Assembly (NCBI RefSeq): GCF_026262505.1
Contig: NC_067206.1
Coordinates: 19,489,319-19,553,318 of the forward strand
Length of the DNA stretch: 64,000 nt
DNA from: Trichomonas vaginalis G3
Lineage: Eukaryota > Parabasalia > Trichomonadida > Trichomonadidae
Reading direction: 5' to 3'
Shown here piece by piece: positions 33,909-44,498 of the stretch; the stretch's first letter is position 1, and the number at the start of each line of letters is the position of its first letter. Made by a program: the position numbers and the translations under genes. Under the pieces are notes generated by a model. The model had not been told where the DNA came from, did no database searches, and saw only the letters and a program-made list of their open reading frames with translations.

Positions 33909-36900
33909 TTATATGTCATAATAGAACCCACTCCGACCAAGCTTTACTTTCTTCCTGACTGAGTTTTTAACTCTTCTTTTTCCTTCATTGCCCTCTGCTT
34001 GAAGTTGTTGCATCTTTGCATTATGTTCATCTAGTATGTTGCAAATTTCCCATGTCCTTTTTGCCTTTTGGCTCTGGTCGCCCATCTCAGGTAACCTATA
34101 TCCTAGAAAGAGTTTGTCATAGTCTGTATTTGAGTCTTCGCGTATTGTTTGCATGACTCTTTCCTGAGTTTCCGGTTCAAGCTCTTCAAACAGTGCCTGT
34201 CCATATGGAATATGCTCGTTTCCAAATATATGTTTTTGTAGCCATTCTGGTTTTCTTTCCATGTTACCAACTATATCTTTTGTGAATGGGAAAGCTTTTA
34301 CCCAATCTTTCAGTCTTGCGTCGTTTATTTCTGTAGTTGGTTTTATTTTGTCAAGGAACATGTTTTTCAATACTAACATTTCATTTGGTACTGTCCATTT
34401 GAGTTTTCTTAAATATTCATCCCTTCTCGGTTCATTGTCTGCAAAGTAAGTTTTTATGACATTTTGTAAACTTTCGTTTGCAAGGTCATGTACAATAGGT
34501 TCTCTTCCTTCGCTCTCCCTAACTTTCTTTCTAAACTCTTCACCAAATATACCATCTCTATGGTTCTGTGTAGTTCTTTGAGATAAATGTTCTAGAACGT
34601 CAGGTGTTATGTTTCCATCAGCCATGTTCATTTCATACTGGTTCAAAATATCTGCATCTTTCATATCTTTCAATGGCATTAAAGCCGCGCTTAAAATACC
34701 AGCTATATCTCGTTCACCATTCAATTCCATTGCGTCTACAACTTCTTGGAATTGAGGTTGTAAGTTTATGAACCACCTATCCGGATTAGCTTTATGACCC
34801 CATCTCATTGTAGTTCCATCGTCTGCAGAAACAAAAGTAGGTTTGTTTCCATCTTGGTTAGGTTCTGAATGAACTTTAAACAATGTTTCATTTCTATATG
34901 TTTTCTTGAAATTTAACCTTTTATCTTCACCGAGTTCATCCGAAGATTGAACGTTAAATGCTCGTAAGTAAAAAGGGTTGTTGTATTTGTGTACATTTTT
35001 TTTCAGTTCTTCCATTCTATGCTGAATATTTTCATCTGGTGTTGGAGTCTTTTGTATGTCGGCAAACATTTTTCGATATTCTTCTACTATGTCAGCCGAA
35101 TTTTTTTTAGACTCTTGGAAATATTCCATATTCTCCGCATACTCTTGTTGAGGGTCAAGATTTTTCGGCTGTTCCAAATCTTCATCTAGTTCTGTGAAGT
35201 TAGTTTCCAAAGGAAGGACTTGTTCGTTTCCTTCAGGCTCTTCTAGCTGTTGTTGCTGAACTATTTCTTCCATGTCTGGTTGTATCTGAACTAGTTCTTC
35301 CTGTGGAGTTTCTTGTACCTCATCTGCTGGCATTTCATATATTCCGAGACCGTTTTCAACAATTTCCCTATCTACGTCATCCGCATTCATAAGCTTTTGT
35401 TCTTTCGTTCCGTCTCTATTTTTTACGCGTTTCATGACGAAAGTTGAATTGTCATTTAGCTCTGACATCAAATATCTCGGAGTAAATTCATCCATGTCAT
35501 TTGGATGATATGCTATTAAATCATATCCCTTAGCGAGCTTGTATTTTCCAGGTTTGAGATTATATCCGTTTTGGTGCTGAGCCATAAAGCTAAATAGGTT
35601 CGGGTCAGTATTTCCATCCTTGAACTTTCCAATAGCTTCTTTATATCTGTCACTAAAGTCAACAGTATCTGGGAAACCACACTCTTCTTTAAGCATTTTT
35701 AAGAATTCTTGGTTTCCTTGTTCTCTACTTCTTTTATGTCCTTGCTCTGTTTGTGGTTGTTGTTGTGCAGGGTTTTGAACTGTTGGTTGCTGTGCTGGTT
35801 GTTGTGTTGGTTGTTGTGCTGGTTGTGGAGGTGGTTGTTGTGCTGGTTGTTGTGTTGGTTTTGGTGCATGCCTGTGTCTGTGTCCATGTGACGATGTAAA
35901 TGTTCTAGGTAGTCCTGGTGCAGGTGCTTCTCTTGGAGGGTTTGGTGGTATATAAATTCCACCAGCTGGCACATATGTTCCATCTGCAGCGTAATGTCCT
36001 ACCTGACTTTTCGTTCTTAAGAAAGCATTTACTAGGTCTGTTTTGGTCTGTTGTAACTCTTTTTCTTGACTTTTCACAACAGTTGCTCTAACGGCGTCAT
36101 AGGCACTTTGAACTGCCTGTCTCGTTGCTGCATCTGTTATTTTCGTCATATTTTGTGCTACTTCTTTTAACTCTTTGTCGAAACCTTCAGACTTCAGTTT
36201 CTTTCCAGATGAGAAGTCGTTCACTTGTTTCACCTTACTATGAAGAGCTTCGAAAGCGTTCTTAAAGTCAGCATTTGTTAAAGCTTCATTTGAACTATCT
36301 TCATCCGCTTGTATTTTTGTCCTTATTGACCCTATAAGCTGGGCTGCTTTAGCGTTGGCTTGGGCATCTAACCAGTCATTGTTAGCTTTTATATATTCTG
36401 CGCTTTTCATTGCCTTTTGCATGGCTGCGTCGTTATTTTTACTTTCTTGTGCTAAGTTTTCATACTGTACGGTTTGGTTTTGCAACTGTAAAAGTTTTTC
36501 TGCCTTTACATTTGCTTCAACTTCTTTTTTATACTCATCGCTATCCATATATGTCTTCAGGGCTTTTTGTTTTATCTCTTCATCTTTCAGTATTTTATAT
36601 TGAGTAGTATGGTTTTTCAAATTTATGACATCATGTTCCATTTTTGCTACTTCTGCTGCTTTTTCTGACACTTTTTTCGCATATTCCTCTGTACTTAGTT
36701 CTTTCAGTTGTTCTTCTTTCTTCTTTTTCTCTACGTTTAACTCATTGAGTTTCTTTGTGTGTCTGTCATATTCTAGTTTCTTTTCGTTTTCACTTATTTG
36801 CTTCTGTATGTCTATGTTTGACTTTTTGACATCTGTTATTTGATTTTTGAGTGAACTCAAATTCATTTGACTTTGAGGGTTATATGCTGTTCCGTCTGCA

Positions 36901-37124
36901 GCTCCACCATAGCCTGCCATTTTCGCTAAAAGTGCCGCTCTTAAACCTCCACTCTGTGCACCAACAACTCGGTTTAAAAGCATAGGATTGCTTGACATTT
37001 GTTGCAACATAGTGGGGTCATTCAGCATTTGTTGTTGCAACTGTTGTTGTGGTGTCAGTTTTACTTTTGGATGTTTCAATGCTCCCTTCCTCTTACGTAT
37101 ATTCTTACGTATCTTACGTGGCAT
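33909..37124 (-). CDS. Large coiled-coil and Q/P-rich Maverick protein
   Basis: 1,071 residues. A strongly basic N-terminus (PRKIRKNIRKRKGALKHPK) leads into a Q-rich segment, a long predicted coiled coil (about 90-260), a P/Q repeat tract of the QPAQQP type (about 420-460), an acidic E-rich part (about 630-690) and a mixed C-terminal region ending in basic KKVKLGRSGFYYDI. No enzyme motif seen. Basic ends and coiled coil suggest a DNA-binding core or internal virion protein. It is the last gene before the right terminus. Confidence 0.65.
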   Translation of the reverse strand: MPRKIRKNIRKRKGALKHPKVKLTPQQQLQQQMLNDPTMLQQMSSNPMLLNRVVGAQSGGLRAALLAKMAGYGGAADGTAYNPQSQMNLSSLKNQITDVKKSNIDIQKQISENEKKLEYDRHTKKLNELNVEKKKKEEQLKELSTEEYAKKVSEKAAEVAKMEHDVINLKNHTTQYKILKDEEIKQKALKTYMDSDEYKKEVEANVKAEKLLQLQNQTVQYENLAQESKNNDAAMQKAMKSAEYIKANNDWLDAQANAKAAQLIGSIRTKIQADEDSSNEALTNADFKNAFEALHSKVKQVNDFSSGKKLKSEGFDKELKEVAQNMTKITDAATRQAVQSAYDAVRATVVKSQEKELQQTKTDLVNAFLRTKSQVGHYAADGTYVPAGGIYIPPNPPREAPAPGLPRTFTSSHGHRHRHAPKPTQQPAQQPPPQPAQQPTQQPAQQPTVQNPAQQQPQTEQGHKRSREQGNQEFLKMLKEECGFPDTVDFSDRYKEAIGKFKDGNTDPNLFSFMAQHQNGYNLKPGKYKLAKGYDLIAYHPNDMDEFTPRYLMSELNDNSTFVMKRVKNRDGTKEQKLMNADDVDREIVENGLGIYEMPADEVQETPQEELVQIQPDMEEIVQQQQLEEPEGNEQVLPLETNFTELDEDLEQPKNLDPQQEYAENMEYFQESKKNSADIVEEYRKMFADIQKTPTPDENIQHRMEELKKNVHKYNNPFYLRAFNVQSSDELGEDKRLNFKKTYRNETLFKVHSEPNQDGNKPTFVSADDGTTMRWGHKANPDRWFINLQPQFQEVVDAMELNGERDIAGILSAALMPLKDMKDADILNQYEMNMADGNITPDVLEHLSQRTTQNHRDGIFGEEFRKKVRESEGREPIVHDLANESLQNVIKTYFADNEPRRDEYLRKLKWTVPNEMLVLKNMFLDKIKPTTEINDARLKDWVKAFPFTKDIVGNMERKPEWLQKHIFGNEHIPYGQALFEELEPETQERVMQTIREDSNTDYDKLFLGYRLPEMGDQSQKAKRTWEICNILDEHNAKMQQLQAEGNEGKRRVKNSVRKKVKLGRSGFYYDI

Positions 37125-37150
37125 TTTAAGTGAAGTTAAAAAGCGGTTTT

Positions 37151-37201
37151 ATACTAAACATCTTCAGGGGCTAGAGGGGCGCAGCCCTGGAAGCCCCAAT
37201 A

Positions 37202-37230
<29 letters not shown>
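37151..37230. repeat. Right terminal inverted repeat of Mav1
   Basis: ATACTAAACATCTTC, GC-rich GGGGCGCAGCCC, CCCCAATACC and 27 T. It is the complement of the left terminus. Confidence 0.9.

Positions 37231-37235
<5 letters not shown>
37231..37235. repeat. Right target-site duplication AAATC
   Basis: Matches 12,024-12,028 on the other side of Mav1. Confidence 0.8.
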
Positions 37236-37236
<1 letters not shown>

Positions 37237-38033
37237 TGTATTATATCATATATCGAATAATAATATCTTTAAAATTTTAATTGTGACCTTTGTAAACTAT
37301 TCAAATTATTAATCTTCTGTAAATCAATACTAAAACTCACTCTATCAATCGTTTAAATGTATACATATTTCATTCTAGTATTTATATCTATATTGTGAAT
37401 ATGATGTAAAAATAACAGAATTATAATTAATAAAACTAATTATTGGTTGGATCTTCCTCCTTTCTTAGAGAATTTCTCAGTGCTCTATATCCTCACCATT
37501 TCAAGAGTTTCCATGATCTTGAATCTCTCATCTTCAAGTTGTTGGCTTCTATGTGTGGTAAGCACTAACCAATATAGGATTGAAATCCTCTTGTTCTTCT
37601 CTCCTCACCTCTTCCATTGCTTTGACATGCTAAAAAGCAATATTGGTTAGTAATGATATCGATAATAGTTTTTTATTTAAAACAACATTAATCACTACAA
37701 GCTTTGCAATCTGAGGATATCAAATAATCACTGGTGAATCCAGGTCCAAACTTCCAAATTTTTGATTACTGGACGTTTAAAAAAAAATTCTTATCTATTC
37801 AATTTTGAAATGAACCAATGAGTATTAGAAATGCGAAATACAGATTATCTGATGGCTCTACAGCCTGCACATTACATATCAATATATACACATACATCAA
37901 TTATACAAAATACAGATCTTCACGTTTTAAATAAAAAGCAGATTATCAGCAATTACTTAATTGTTTATTGTTATTAATAATTGTTTATAAAACCTTTTAG
38001 AGAGTCTGTTAAAATTAATAAAAAATTAAAATC
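37236..38033. other. Host intergenic DNA, no convincing gene
   Basis: AT-rich. A slightly more complex stretch at 37,440-37,640 contains short frames on both strands (for example EEVRREEQEDFNP on the minus strand) that could be a degraded coding fragment. I cannot assign it. Confidence 0.4.
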
Positions 38034-38975
38034 AAGTAGATGGAATTTTGTTTTTAACCAAGGGCTCTAATAACTTTCTCATCTCAATGTTTGGTGCAAA
38101 TACAAGTATATTTTTTTCAGTATGATGAAAACATCCACAAGATCTAAATGTTTCATTCGCATTTGCACCATGCGCCAATAAAAATTTTGCCATATCAATA
38201 TTACCACAAATTTGAGAGGTGTATAAGAATTATATGTTGTTGATCCATATGATATAGATTGTTTAGAATTCACATTTGCACCTTCAATAACAAGAAATTT
38301 TGCTAGTTCATATTTCTCATTTTCGAGAGCTTGTGTTAGAAGATCATATAGATCATAATATTGAAAATAACAGAAATTAACATCATATCCGTATCTAACA
38401 ATGCACTGGAAGAATTCCATTGGATATAGATTAACGAGTACAAAATCATAATTTAAATATCTTACATCACGCGCATTTGAATAAATATTATTTTTGATTG
38501 CAAAAAGAAATACTTGATAATTCATGTACTGAAGAATATCCATTGTTGCTATTTGTTGAAATAGATCGAAATCTGTATTCAAAATGTCTTCAACAATATC
38601 ATTTCGATGAAATGCAATTGCAAACCTTAATTCATCAATATCCCGCCAATCATCTGTGGATCTGAAAGTTCTAATATCCTTTAGTAACAAAAAGATGGAT
38701 GAATCTTGTTTTGCTAATGCTTTTGTGATAAATTTTGTTAAAATTTCATCAAAAATCTGATCATTTTTTATTTGAAAACCTTTGCAAACAGAAAACATAT
38801 TCTGGATGAATTTAAGATTAGTCTCGTTGTTATTGTAAAATGACACAAGTTGATTTACTATATTATCGACATTTTTTCTGTTATTTCATTATCCCAAATT
38901 AAATTAACAATGCGTTGATAGCGCTGTATCTCTTCTGGAATAGTAATTGACTTTAATGATATCAAAATGATAAAA
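38034..38975 (-). pseudogene. Ankyrin-repeat gene broken by frameshifts
   Basis: The main frame (38,079-38,846) shows a trichomonad ankyrin-type N-terminal region and one recognisable ankyrin repeat (KYELAKFLVIEGANVNSK). Near 38,210 the frame is lost; another frame continues with IDMAKFLLAHGANAN and ends near 38,034. A second break at about 38,870 separates an N-terminal part beginning near 38,970. Two breaks suggest a pseudogene, though sequencing error is possible. Such ankyrin proteins form a very large family in T. vaginalis. Confidence 0.65.
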
Positions 38976-39164
38976 AATTACCCTCAATTAATACAAATTT
39001 TTCCCTTAAATTTACCATCAAAAATTTTTAGGGACAGACTCAAATTTCTAGAATATCACTGTCTTAGTTGTATATTTACTCCCGTAGGGCATGGCATTCA
39101 AAGATAGTCCCCGAGAAGTGCATAAAAATTAAAAAGAATTGAGGGAAACAAATGAAATTTTTTA

Positions 39165-39349
39165 AGGGTGCACTTACCACTTTCTGACATTCTCACAAAT
39201 TTTTTGACACACAAGTTAATAATTCTGGTCAGGAGAAAGTAAATATAAATCACTATAGAGTACCTAATATGGCTGCAATTCTTTTCTGCTATTAAAATAA
39301 AGATATATTGATTTTTTCATTGCATGTCAGAAAGTAGTAAGAGCACCCT
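39165..39349. mobile_element. MITE-like element, 185 bp, with 26-27-bp inverted ends
   Basis: The left end AGGGTGCACTTACC and the right end complement AGGGTGCTCTTACT match over about 26 bp with two mismatches, through CTTTCTGACAT. TTA flanks both sides (39,162-39,164 and 39,350-39,352). There is no coding capacity. It lies in the spacer between the broken ankyrin gene and the BTB gene. Confidence 0.65.
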
Positions 39350-39477
39350 TTAAGCATGCCCATCTGATCTTAATTCAAATTTCTGACAACTGGCGTGAAG
39401 CGTCATTGAAAATTAACCTTAAACATCTGAATTGAAGACTATATGTTATAGGGGCATAAGTTCACCCAAAAAAAAGT

Positions 39478-40779
39478 TTATTCCTTAGTAGCCATGTTCC
39501 ATGCTTCTGTTTCTGGTTCCTGGTATGCGCCAAATAACTCAAATTCTCTGCAGTAAAGACCTCCATGTCTTGTCACGTTTTTCAGACGGAATCTGATGTA
39601 TCTGTAAAGTTGAGAGAGGTTGCACTTCCATGTATATGTCTTTTCATTGGCTCCAAGGTCTTTGTTGTCTTTCTTTTCGTCAATTAATTCGTATTTCTTA
39701 TCATCGTTCGATCCTTCCCATATGAAACTTGTTGGATATTCCCAGTAGCTGCTAGAGCTGCCGGAAGTAATAGTGTATGCGCTTAATGCGAATTTGCCAT
39801 GTTTGAAATCAAACGTTAGAGTGTTGTTTTCTTTCTCAGCGAGGTACCACCTTGCTTTAGTACCGTAGTCAAGTAGTAATTTCGCGGCAACGGAGCATTC
39901 CGTGTCTCCTGATTTTAATTCGACCAAATGAGCATCTACGGGGTTCTTTCCACCACATTGCTTTCGTAGATATGTAAAAACGCCGTTGTGAGGGTCTTTG
40001 TCGTCGTAAGGAATTGGAATTTCTTTTTTGATGTATCTTGTCTGAATTCTTCTTTCTTTGACTTCCATAGTAAGGCGCTTATGCAATGACCTCCAAAGCA
40101 CTGACGAAACATCGTGGGTTGAGACTGTATCAACAAATTTCTTCATTGAATCTGTTGATAAGTGGTGGAAATCAACATGAGAGAGCAGCGCTCTGTATTC
40201 TGGACCCTTTAGGTTAATAAGGTCCATTATGATTGTAAAGAACGTTTCTTCGTTCAAAATTGCAAGTTTTGGATTTACAAAGATTTCATTGAGGATTTGA
40301 ACCGGTACATCTTTGAGATCTCCTGAGTTAAGCTCGTACATTGACTTCGCAACTATCTCAACTGCTATATCTTTGTATCTTCCTTGGTCCGGATTATGAA
40401 TCAACAAAAGTATTGCATCTTGTGGCGACATTTGCTCGCACCACTGTTCAGTAGCCTTACATATTTCTTCGTTCTCGAGAATTTTGCCGAGTTTGTTTAG
40501 ATAATTTGATTGTAAAGCATTTGGAGAAATTTCTTCGCCATACATGAGCTGTAATGCAAGATCAAAGGTTTCAAACTCGTCTTCGATGTTAATTTCGAAT
40601 TTATCAAGTTTTGGATCCTGTTCATGCAATTTTGCAATTTTTGGGGATAAAAAATCGGCATATAATGAATAACAATAGTATTTTTTGCCATTAACAATAA
40701 AACAAAAATCTAGAGGGAGAGTATTCTTGCCTGGATTTGATAATCCGGCCACAGAAAGAGAGAATTCTTCCTCATCCAT
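39478..40779 (-). CDS. BTB/POZ-like protein with C-terminal F5/8 type C (discoidin) domain
   Basis: 433 residues from ATG 40,779; a TTG at 40,797 is in frame but unlikely. Residues about 20-90 (FIVNGKKYYCYSLYADFLSPKIA) resemble a BTB domain. The C-terminal 170 residues (FTYLRKQCGG; ARWYLAEKENNTLTFDFKHGK; YTITSGSS; LYRYIRFRL; REFELFG) match an F5/8 type C galactose-binding-like fold. This combination is abundant in trichomonads. Likely a protein-interaction adaptor. Confidence 0.75.
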   Translation of the reverse strand: MDEEEFSLSVAGLSNPGKNTLPLDFCFIVNGKKYYCYSLYADFLSPKIAKLHEQDPKLDKFEINIEDEFETFDLALQLMYGEEISPNALQSNYLNKLGKILENEEICKATEQWCEQMSPQDAILLLIHNPDQGRYKDIAVEIVAKSMYELNSGDLKDVPVQILNEIFVNPKLAILNEETFFTIIMDLINLKGPEYRALLSHVDFHHLSTDSMKKFVDTVSTHDVSSVLWRSLHKRLTMEVKERRIQTRYIKKEIPIPYDDKDPHNGVFTYLRKQCGGKNPVDAHLVELKSGDTECSVAAKLLLDYGTKARWYLAEKENNTLTFDFKHGKFALSAYTITSGSSSSYWEYPTSFIWEGSNDDKKYELIDEKKDNKDLGANEKTYTWKCNLSQLYRYIRFRLKNVTRHGGLYCREFELFGAYQEPETEAWNMATKE

Positions 40780-40843
40780 GAAAATTTTATAATTCAATTA
40801 GTTTGTTCGGATTAATTAATAAACAAAATTTTTATTGATTTGA

Positions 40844-42047
40844 AATGGATCAACAACATCTATGGCAAAAATCAATATAATAGCGGAACAAAAGATAGTA
40901 CTCACCTTCATTCTACATATACATTGTAATGGTGCACAAATTTTGTTACTGACACAATTAACTCGTCAACAAATAAAAGGTTTTGTGAATATCAATTTTT
41001 CTGAATTTGAAAAAGTGTCAGTATATTTTTCCCCCCTAAAATTTGAAGAGAGTTTGAATAATGATAATTTTCAGCATTAGCTGCCTGGTCCCTCGTTTTC
41101 GTGGAATTCTGAATGTTTATTTTTTAGTTTTGACTTTTTTTTGGAAAAAAAAACTTATGGAATTTATGGATAAAAGCTTTTCTGAAGCAATAATAAATGG
41201 AAACAATCAAAGTATAGCTAAATTAGTGCCGGAAGGATCTGAAATCAATAAATGTTTCCATGGAGAATTCAAAATTAAATCGAAATCCAAGAAAAATGTA
41301 TTTCCTTTTATAACAGATCCAACCCCGATAGTTCTTTGTATTCTGTGCGAACAATCACAAACTCTAAAATATCTTTTGGAAAAATATAAAGTCGATTTAT
41401 TTCAATATGTCGGAGAATGGGCTCCAATCCACTACGCATGCTGCACTGAATCATACGAATGCTTAGCAATAATGTTAAAAAATAAATCTTTCCAACAAAA
41501 AATTGATATTCCGATTCTAAGCTCTATAAATGAAACAAATGATTTTAAAACGACTGCATTACATGTAGCAGTTACAAACAAAAGGTATTCACAAGTTATT
41601 TTACTAACACAAAACTTAATTTATGCTAAAGCCACAACTGCCCTTGAATTCCTCAATCAAAATATCCCTACGATATCTCACATTGACCAGAAATCAATGT
41701 CAGGAAATACAGCGCTACATATTGCTGTTTATTTAAAAGATCTTGAAATGTGCAAAATTCTTATTTCAGGAGAAGCAAATCCAAATATTGAGAATGATGA
41801 AAACATATCTCCTTTGGCATTTGCGAAAAACCATAATTATTCAGAAATTTTAAGTGTTCTACGCAATAATTTGCTGTATTCAAGGGATTATCTTCTCCAG
41901 AAATACTTTTCAAAAGAGTTCCTCCAGGAATATAAAATTGATTGTGATGTTCCAATTGAAAATCAACTTAAAGCTAAATTTGAGGATCTTCAGTCAGAAA
42001 TTATTGATATTTCGGCTCAACTCTCTCAATTGGAATCGAAACTCTAA
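40844..42047 (+). CDS. Ankyrin-repeat protein, start uncertain
   Basis: Ankyrin repeats are clear in the open frame 41,061-42,047, for example NTALHIAVYLKDLEMCKILISGEANPN near the middle (shown in parts: NTALHIAVYLKD and CKILISGEANPN). The ATG at 41,157 (MEFMDKSF) is a plausible start. Upstream, 40,844-41,080 holds another frame (ATG 40,844 reads MDQQHLWQKSI then stop, and 40,862 opens NIIAEQKIVLTFIL) that could be the N-terminal part separated by frameshifts. I therefore give the whole span. The C-terminus ends in a coiled coil. Confidence 0.55.
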
Positions 42048-42870
42048 CTTTATGTAATTTTATCATATTTTCTGTTTGTTTGTAAAAAATTCATAATACC
42101 TATGACTTTTCCAAGTATAATTAAAGTGCAATGGTTCCCAGAATGGCATTACACAGATGTCGTAATTAAACCAAACCATTTTTTTCGGTCGAATTCTTAA
42201 ATAAAGATTAAAATTTCGACACATTCAGCCGAATCGGGTACTTTAACCAAATGGCACTCTCAGAATAACTGTAAGCAGATCAAAAGATCAGATAAGACAG
42301 TCTTCTCTCACAAATTAAATCTCAGTGCTTACAAAAAATATCTGGCTAAACGTCAAGCTCCATTACATATTATCCTCATTATGGACACATCTATATGCAA
42401 AATATCTCTCGCGATTAGGAAAATATGCGAACAGAATGTGATTACATCCAAAAGAATCAAACGAGATAGCATCCTCCAGAATTATACTCTTTTGTAGTAC
42501 ACTTCAAAAACCATTTCAATAATACATCATATCATATATGAGATTTATTAAAACATACATATATTTATATAAACCCACTTTGTTCCACATGTTTGATATA
42601 AGTACACTAACCATAGTCCAAATTTTCATTATTGCTTCTTTATTCAAACTCCCTGGGGAGATTTGAGTTGATTAAAATCTCTTCCAAGTCAAAATAAAAT
42701 TTTTAATATCGCTGGTGTATTTCATTATTAGCTTGAATGTTGTATAGTAATTTCATATTTTTATTGAGAAAATTTTAAGAATAGAATTTGAAATAAATTT
42801 GAATAGATGTAAACATAATAGTTCGAAAAAAAATTTGGCAATTTTTTTGAAATTTGTAAATTTATAAATA
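42048..42870. other. Host intergenic DNA, no gene seen
   Basis: AT-rich with no long frame on either strand and no obvious repeats. Confidence 0.5.
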
Positions 42871-43545
42871 ATGCAGACAATCAATCTGAGGTGCAAGAAT
42901 GAGACACTCAAGATGAACAATGCCAACCCATCTACAACAATTGCAGATGTTATTAACTATTTGAAAACTCAGGATGGATTTCAAGGCAAAGAAATCGAAA
43001 TTATTTTTCAATGCAAGAAGCAATCACCAGAAACATTGGTAAGCAGTCTCGGATTAGATAATGGAGCCTGCTTAATTGTAAGAATTCTTCAAGATCATCA
43101 AAAAGAAGCTCCAAAGAGGAGAGCAGGATATAAAATGCCGGACAGAGATCGATGCGCAGAACATACGGAGCCAGCTCCATCAGAAATCAACGAATACATT
43201 GTAACACTTAAAGATTGCGGTTTTACAGATGAAGCTAAGATCAGAAAAGCTCTTGAGATGTCATTTTATTGTGTAAACCGTGCTGCTATTTATTTGGCTA
43301 ATGGCGATATACCAGACAAGGCTGCACCAGAAATCTTTAGTACAGATGAAAAAATTATCGAACAAGAACGCCAAAAATTACTTCAAGAGCTCGAAGGACA
43401 CTTTGATGTTATTAAGGAAATTGCTGACGAGCTTAAAATCGATTTTACTGAAGCAGCACAATATTACGCTGCTCTCGGCAAAGATAAGGCAAAAACTATT
43501 GCTTGCTTTAGAGGTTACAACATAGTTAAGGAAAACTCTCAGTAA
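42871..43545 (+). CDS. Ubiquitin-like / UBA domain protein (RAD23- or ubiquilin-like)
   Basis: 224 residues. Residues 1-75 (MQTINLRCKNETLKMN; TIADVINYLKTQ; SLGLDNGACLIVRI) look like a ubiquitin-like fold. Residues about 105-145 (LKDCGFTDEAKIRKALEMSF, then NRAAIYLANGD) form a UBA domain that would bind ubiquitin, and a third helical region may be another UBA-like unit. Likely role is shuttling ubiquitinated proteins to the proteasome. The exact orthologue is uncertain. Confidence 0.7.
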   Translation: MQTINLRCKNETLKMNNANPSTTIADVINYLKTQDGFQGKEIEIIFQCKKQSPETLVSSLGLDNGACLIVRILQDHQKEAPKRRAGYKMPDRDRCAEHTEPAPSEINEYIVTLKDCGFTDEAKIRKALEMSFYCVNRAAIYLANGDIPDKAAPEIFSTDEKIIEQERQKLLQELEGHFDVIKEIADELKIDFTEAAQYYAALGKDKAKTIACFRGYNIVKENSQ

Positions 43546-44217
43546 TTTACATTTTTATTAATAAAAATTAATTTATAAAATTTACTTTCTTGAATTTTTC
43601 ATTTACTCTCTGCATAATTTAAGAAGAAGAAAAGGTAATAATAAACATGCGTAGAAAGTTAAAAACTAGAAAAATAATATACGGTAGTGTTTACTAATAG
43701 ATGAATAGTATATAAATTCTATTAAAATGGATTTGATCCAAAAAAATACCCTACGTTCCCAACTTCTGGAAAACGGTTTTTCACCCTTATGATCAGTTTC
43801 AGACACTTTGGGAATCTCCCAAACTTTGATATTTTGCATTATGATAGAGAAACGTGTCTAGTTTAACGCACAGTTGTTTTAAAGGCAAATGATAATATCA
43901 CATGAAATTATCAAATTATCAAATTTTGAAGTACCAGTCCAAAGGGTTAATTAGATCCTACACAGATGTGCGATAGTGAAACATATGTGTTCTTGATTTG
44001 AGAAGTCCTACTGATAGAGGTATGAATCTCACAGCTTTGTGTGAGTGTGTCTGACACTTGTATAGAGTGGAATATGCGCCGACATATATTATATAATAAC
44101 ATGTAGTTGATAATTATGAAAAAATAGAATTCGATGCGAATGATATTGAAAGTTGTTTTGTAATTTGATATTTTTCTTATATGTGTTAATTAGTAAATGG
44201 CTTGTTTGTTGTGATAG
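43546..44217. other. Host DNA left of Mav2, no gene seen
   Basis: AT-rich spacer up to the Mav2 terminus. No frame or repeat stands out. Confidence 0.5.
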
Positions 44218-44292
44218 AAAAAAAAAAAAAAAAAAAAAGGCAGTGGGGCTTCCAGGGGCTGCGCCCCTTCTAGCCCCGAAGATGTTTAGTAT
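44218..44292. repeat. Left terminal inverted repeat of Mav2
   Basis: A21, GGCAGTGGGGCTTCC, GGGGCTGCGCCCC, GATGTTTAGTAT. Same architecture as the Mav1 ends. The target duplication cannot be tested because the right end is missing. Confidence 0.85.
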
Positions 44293-44318
44293 AAATGAAG
44301 TTTTTATTCGGAAAATTG

Positions 44319-44429
44319 TTAGTCTTCTGGTGTGAATTCGGAGGACTCTTCTTCTTCCTCCATTGCTTCTGGGAAGAAGCCTTCTTCTGGGTCGAAAACA
44401 TTATATAATGTTTCACTTTTCACAAATTA
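44319..44429 (-). pseudogene. C-terminal remnant of an acidic protein at the Mav2 left end
   Basis: The minus strand reads ETLYNVFDPEEGFFPEAMEE followed by EEESSEFTPED and a stop at 44,319. There is no start codon and no counterpart in Mav1. It looks like the tail of a gene lost from this end of the element. The parent gene is unknown. Confidence 0.4.
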
Positions 44430-44498
44430 TATATGTTTTCATGTTTTGTCACTTTTCTGTCACTTTTCGGGTAAAAACATTTTTATTATTATATATAA

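Larger units (their letters stand above)
12029..37230. mobile_element. Complete Maverick/Polinton element (Mav1), 25.2 kb
   Basis: Both ends carry the same inverted terminus. The left end is a run of 23 A followed by GGTATTGGGG. The right end is the complement, CCCCAATACC followed by 27 T. AAATC lies directly outside both ends (12,024-12,028 and 37,231-37,235), a 5-bp target duplication as expected for this class. Inside are an integrase, family-B polymerase, A32-like ATPase, SF3 helicase, double-jelly-roll capsid protein and a candidate penton. I see no adenovirus-type cysteine protease. Most frames are intact. Confidence 0.95.
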
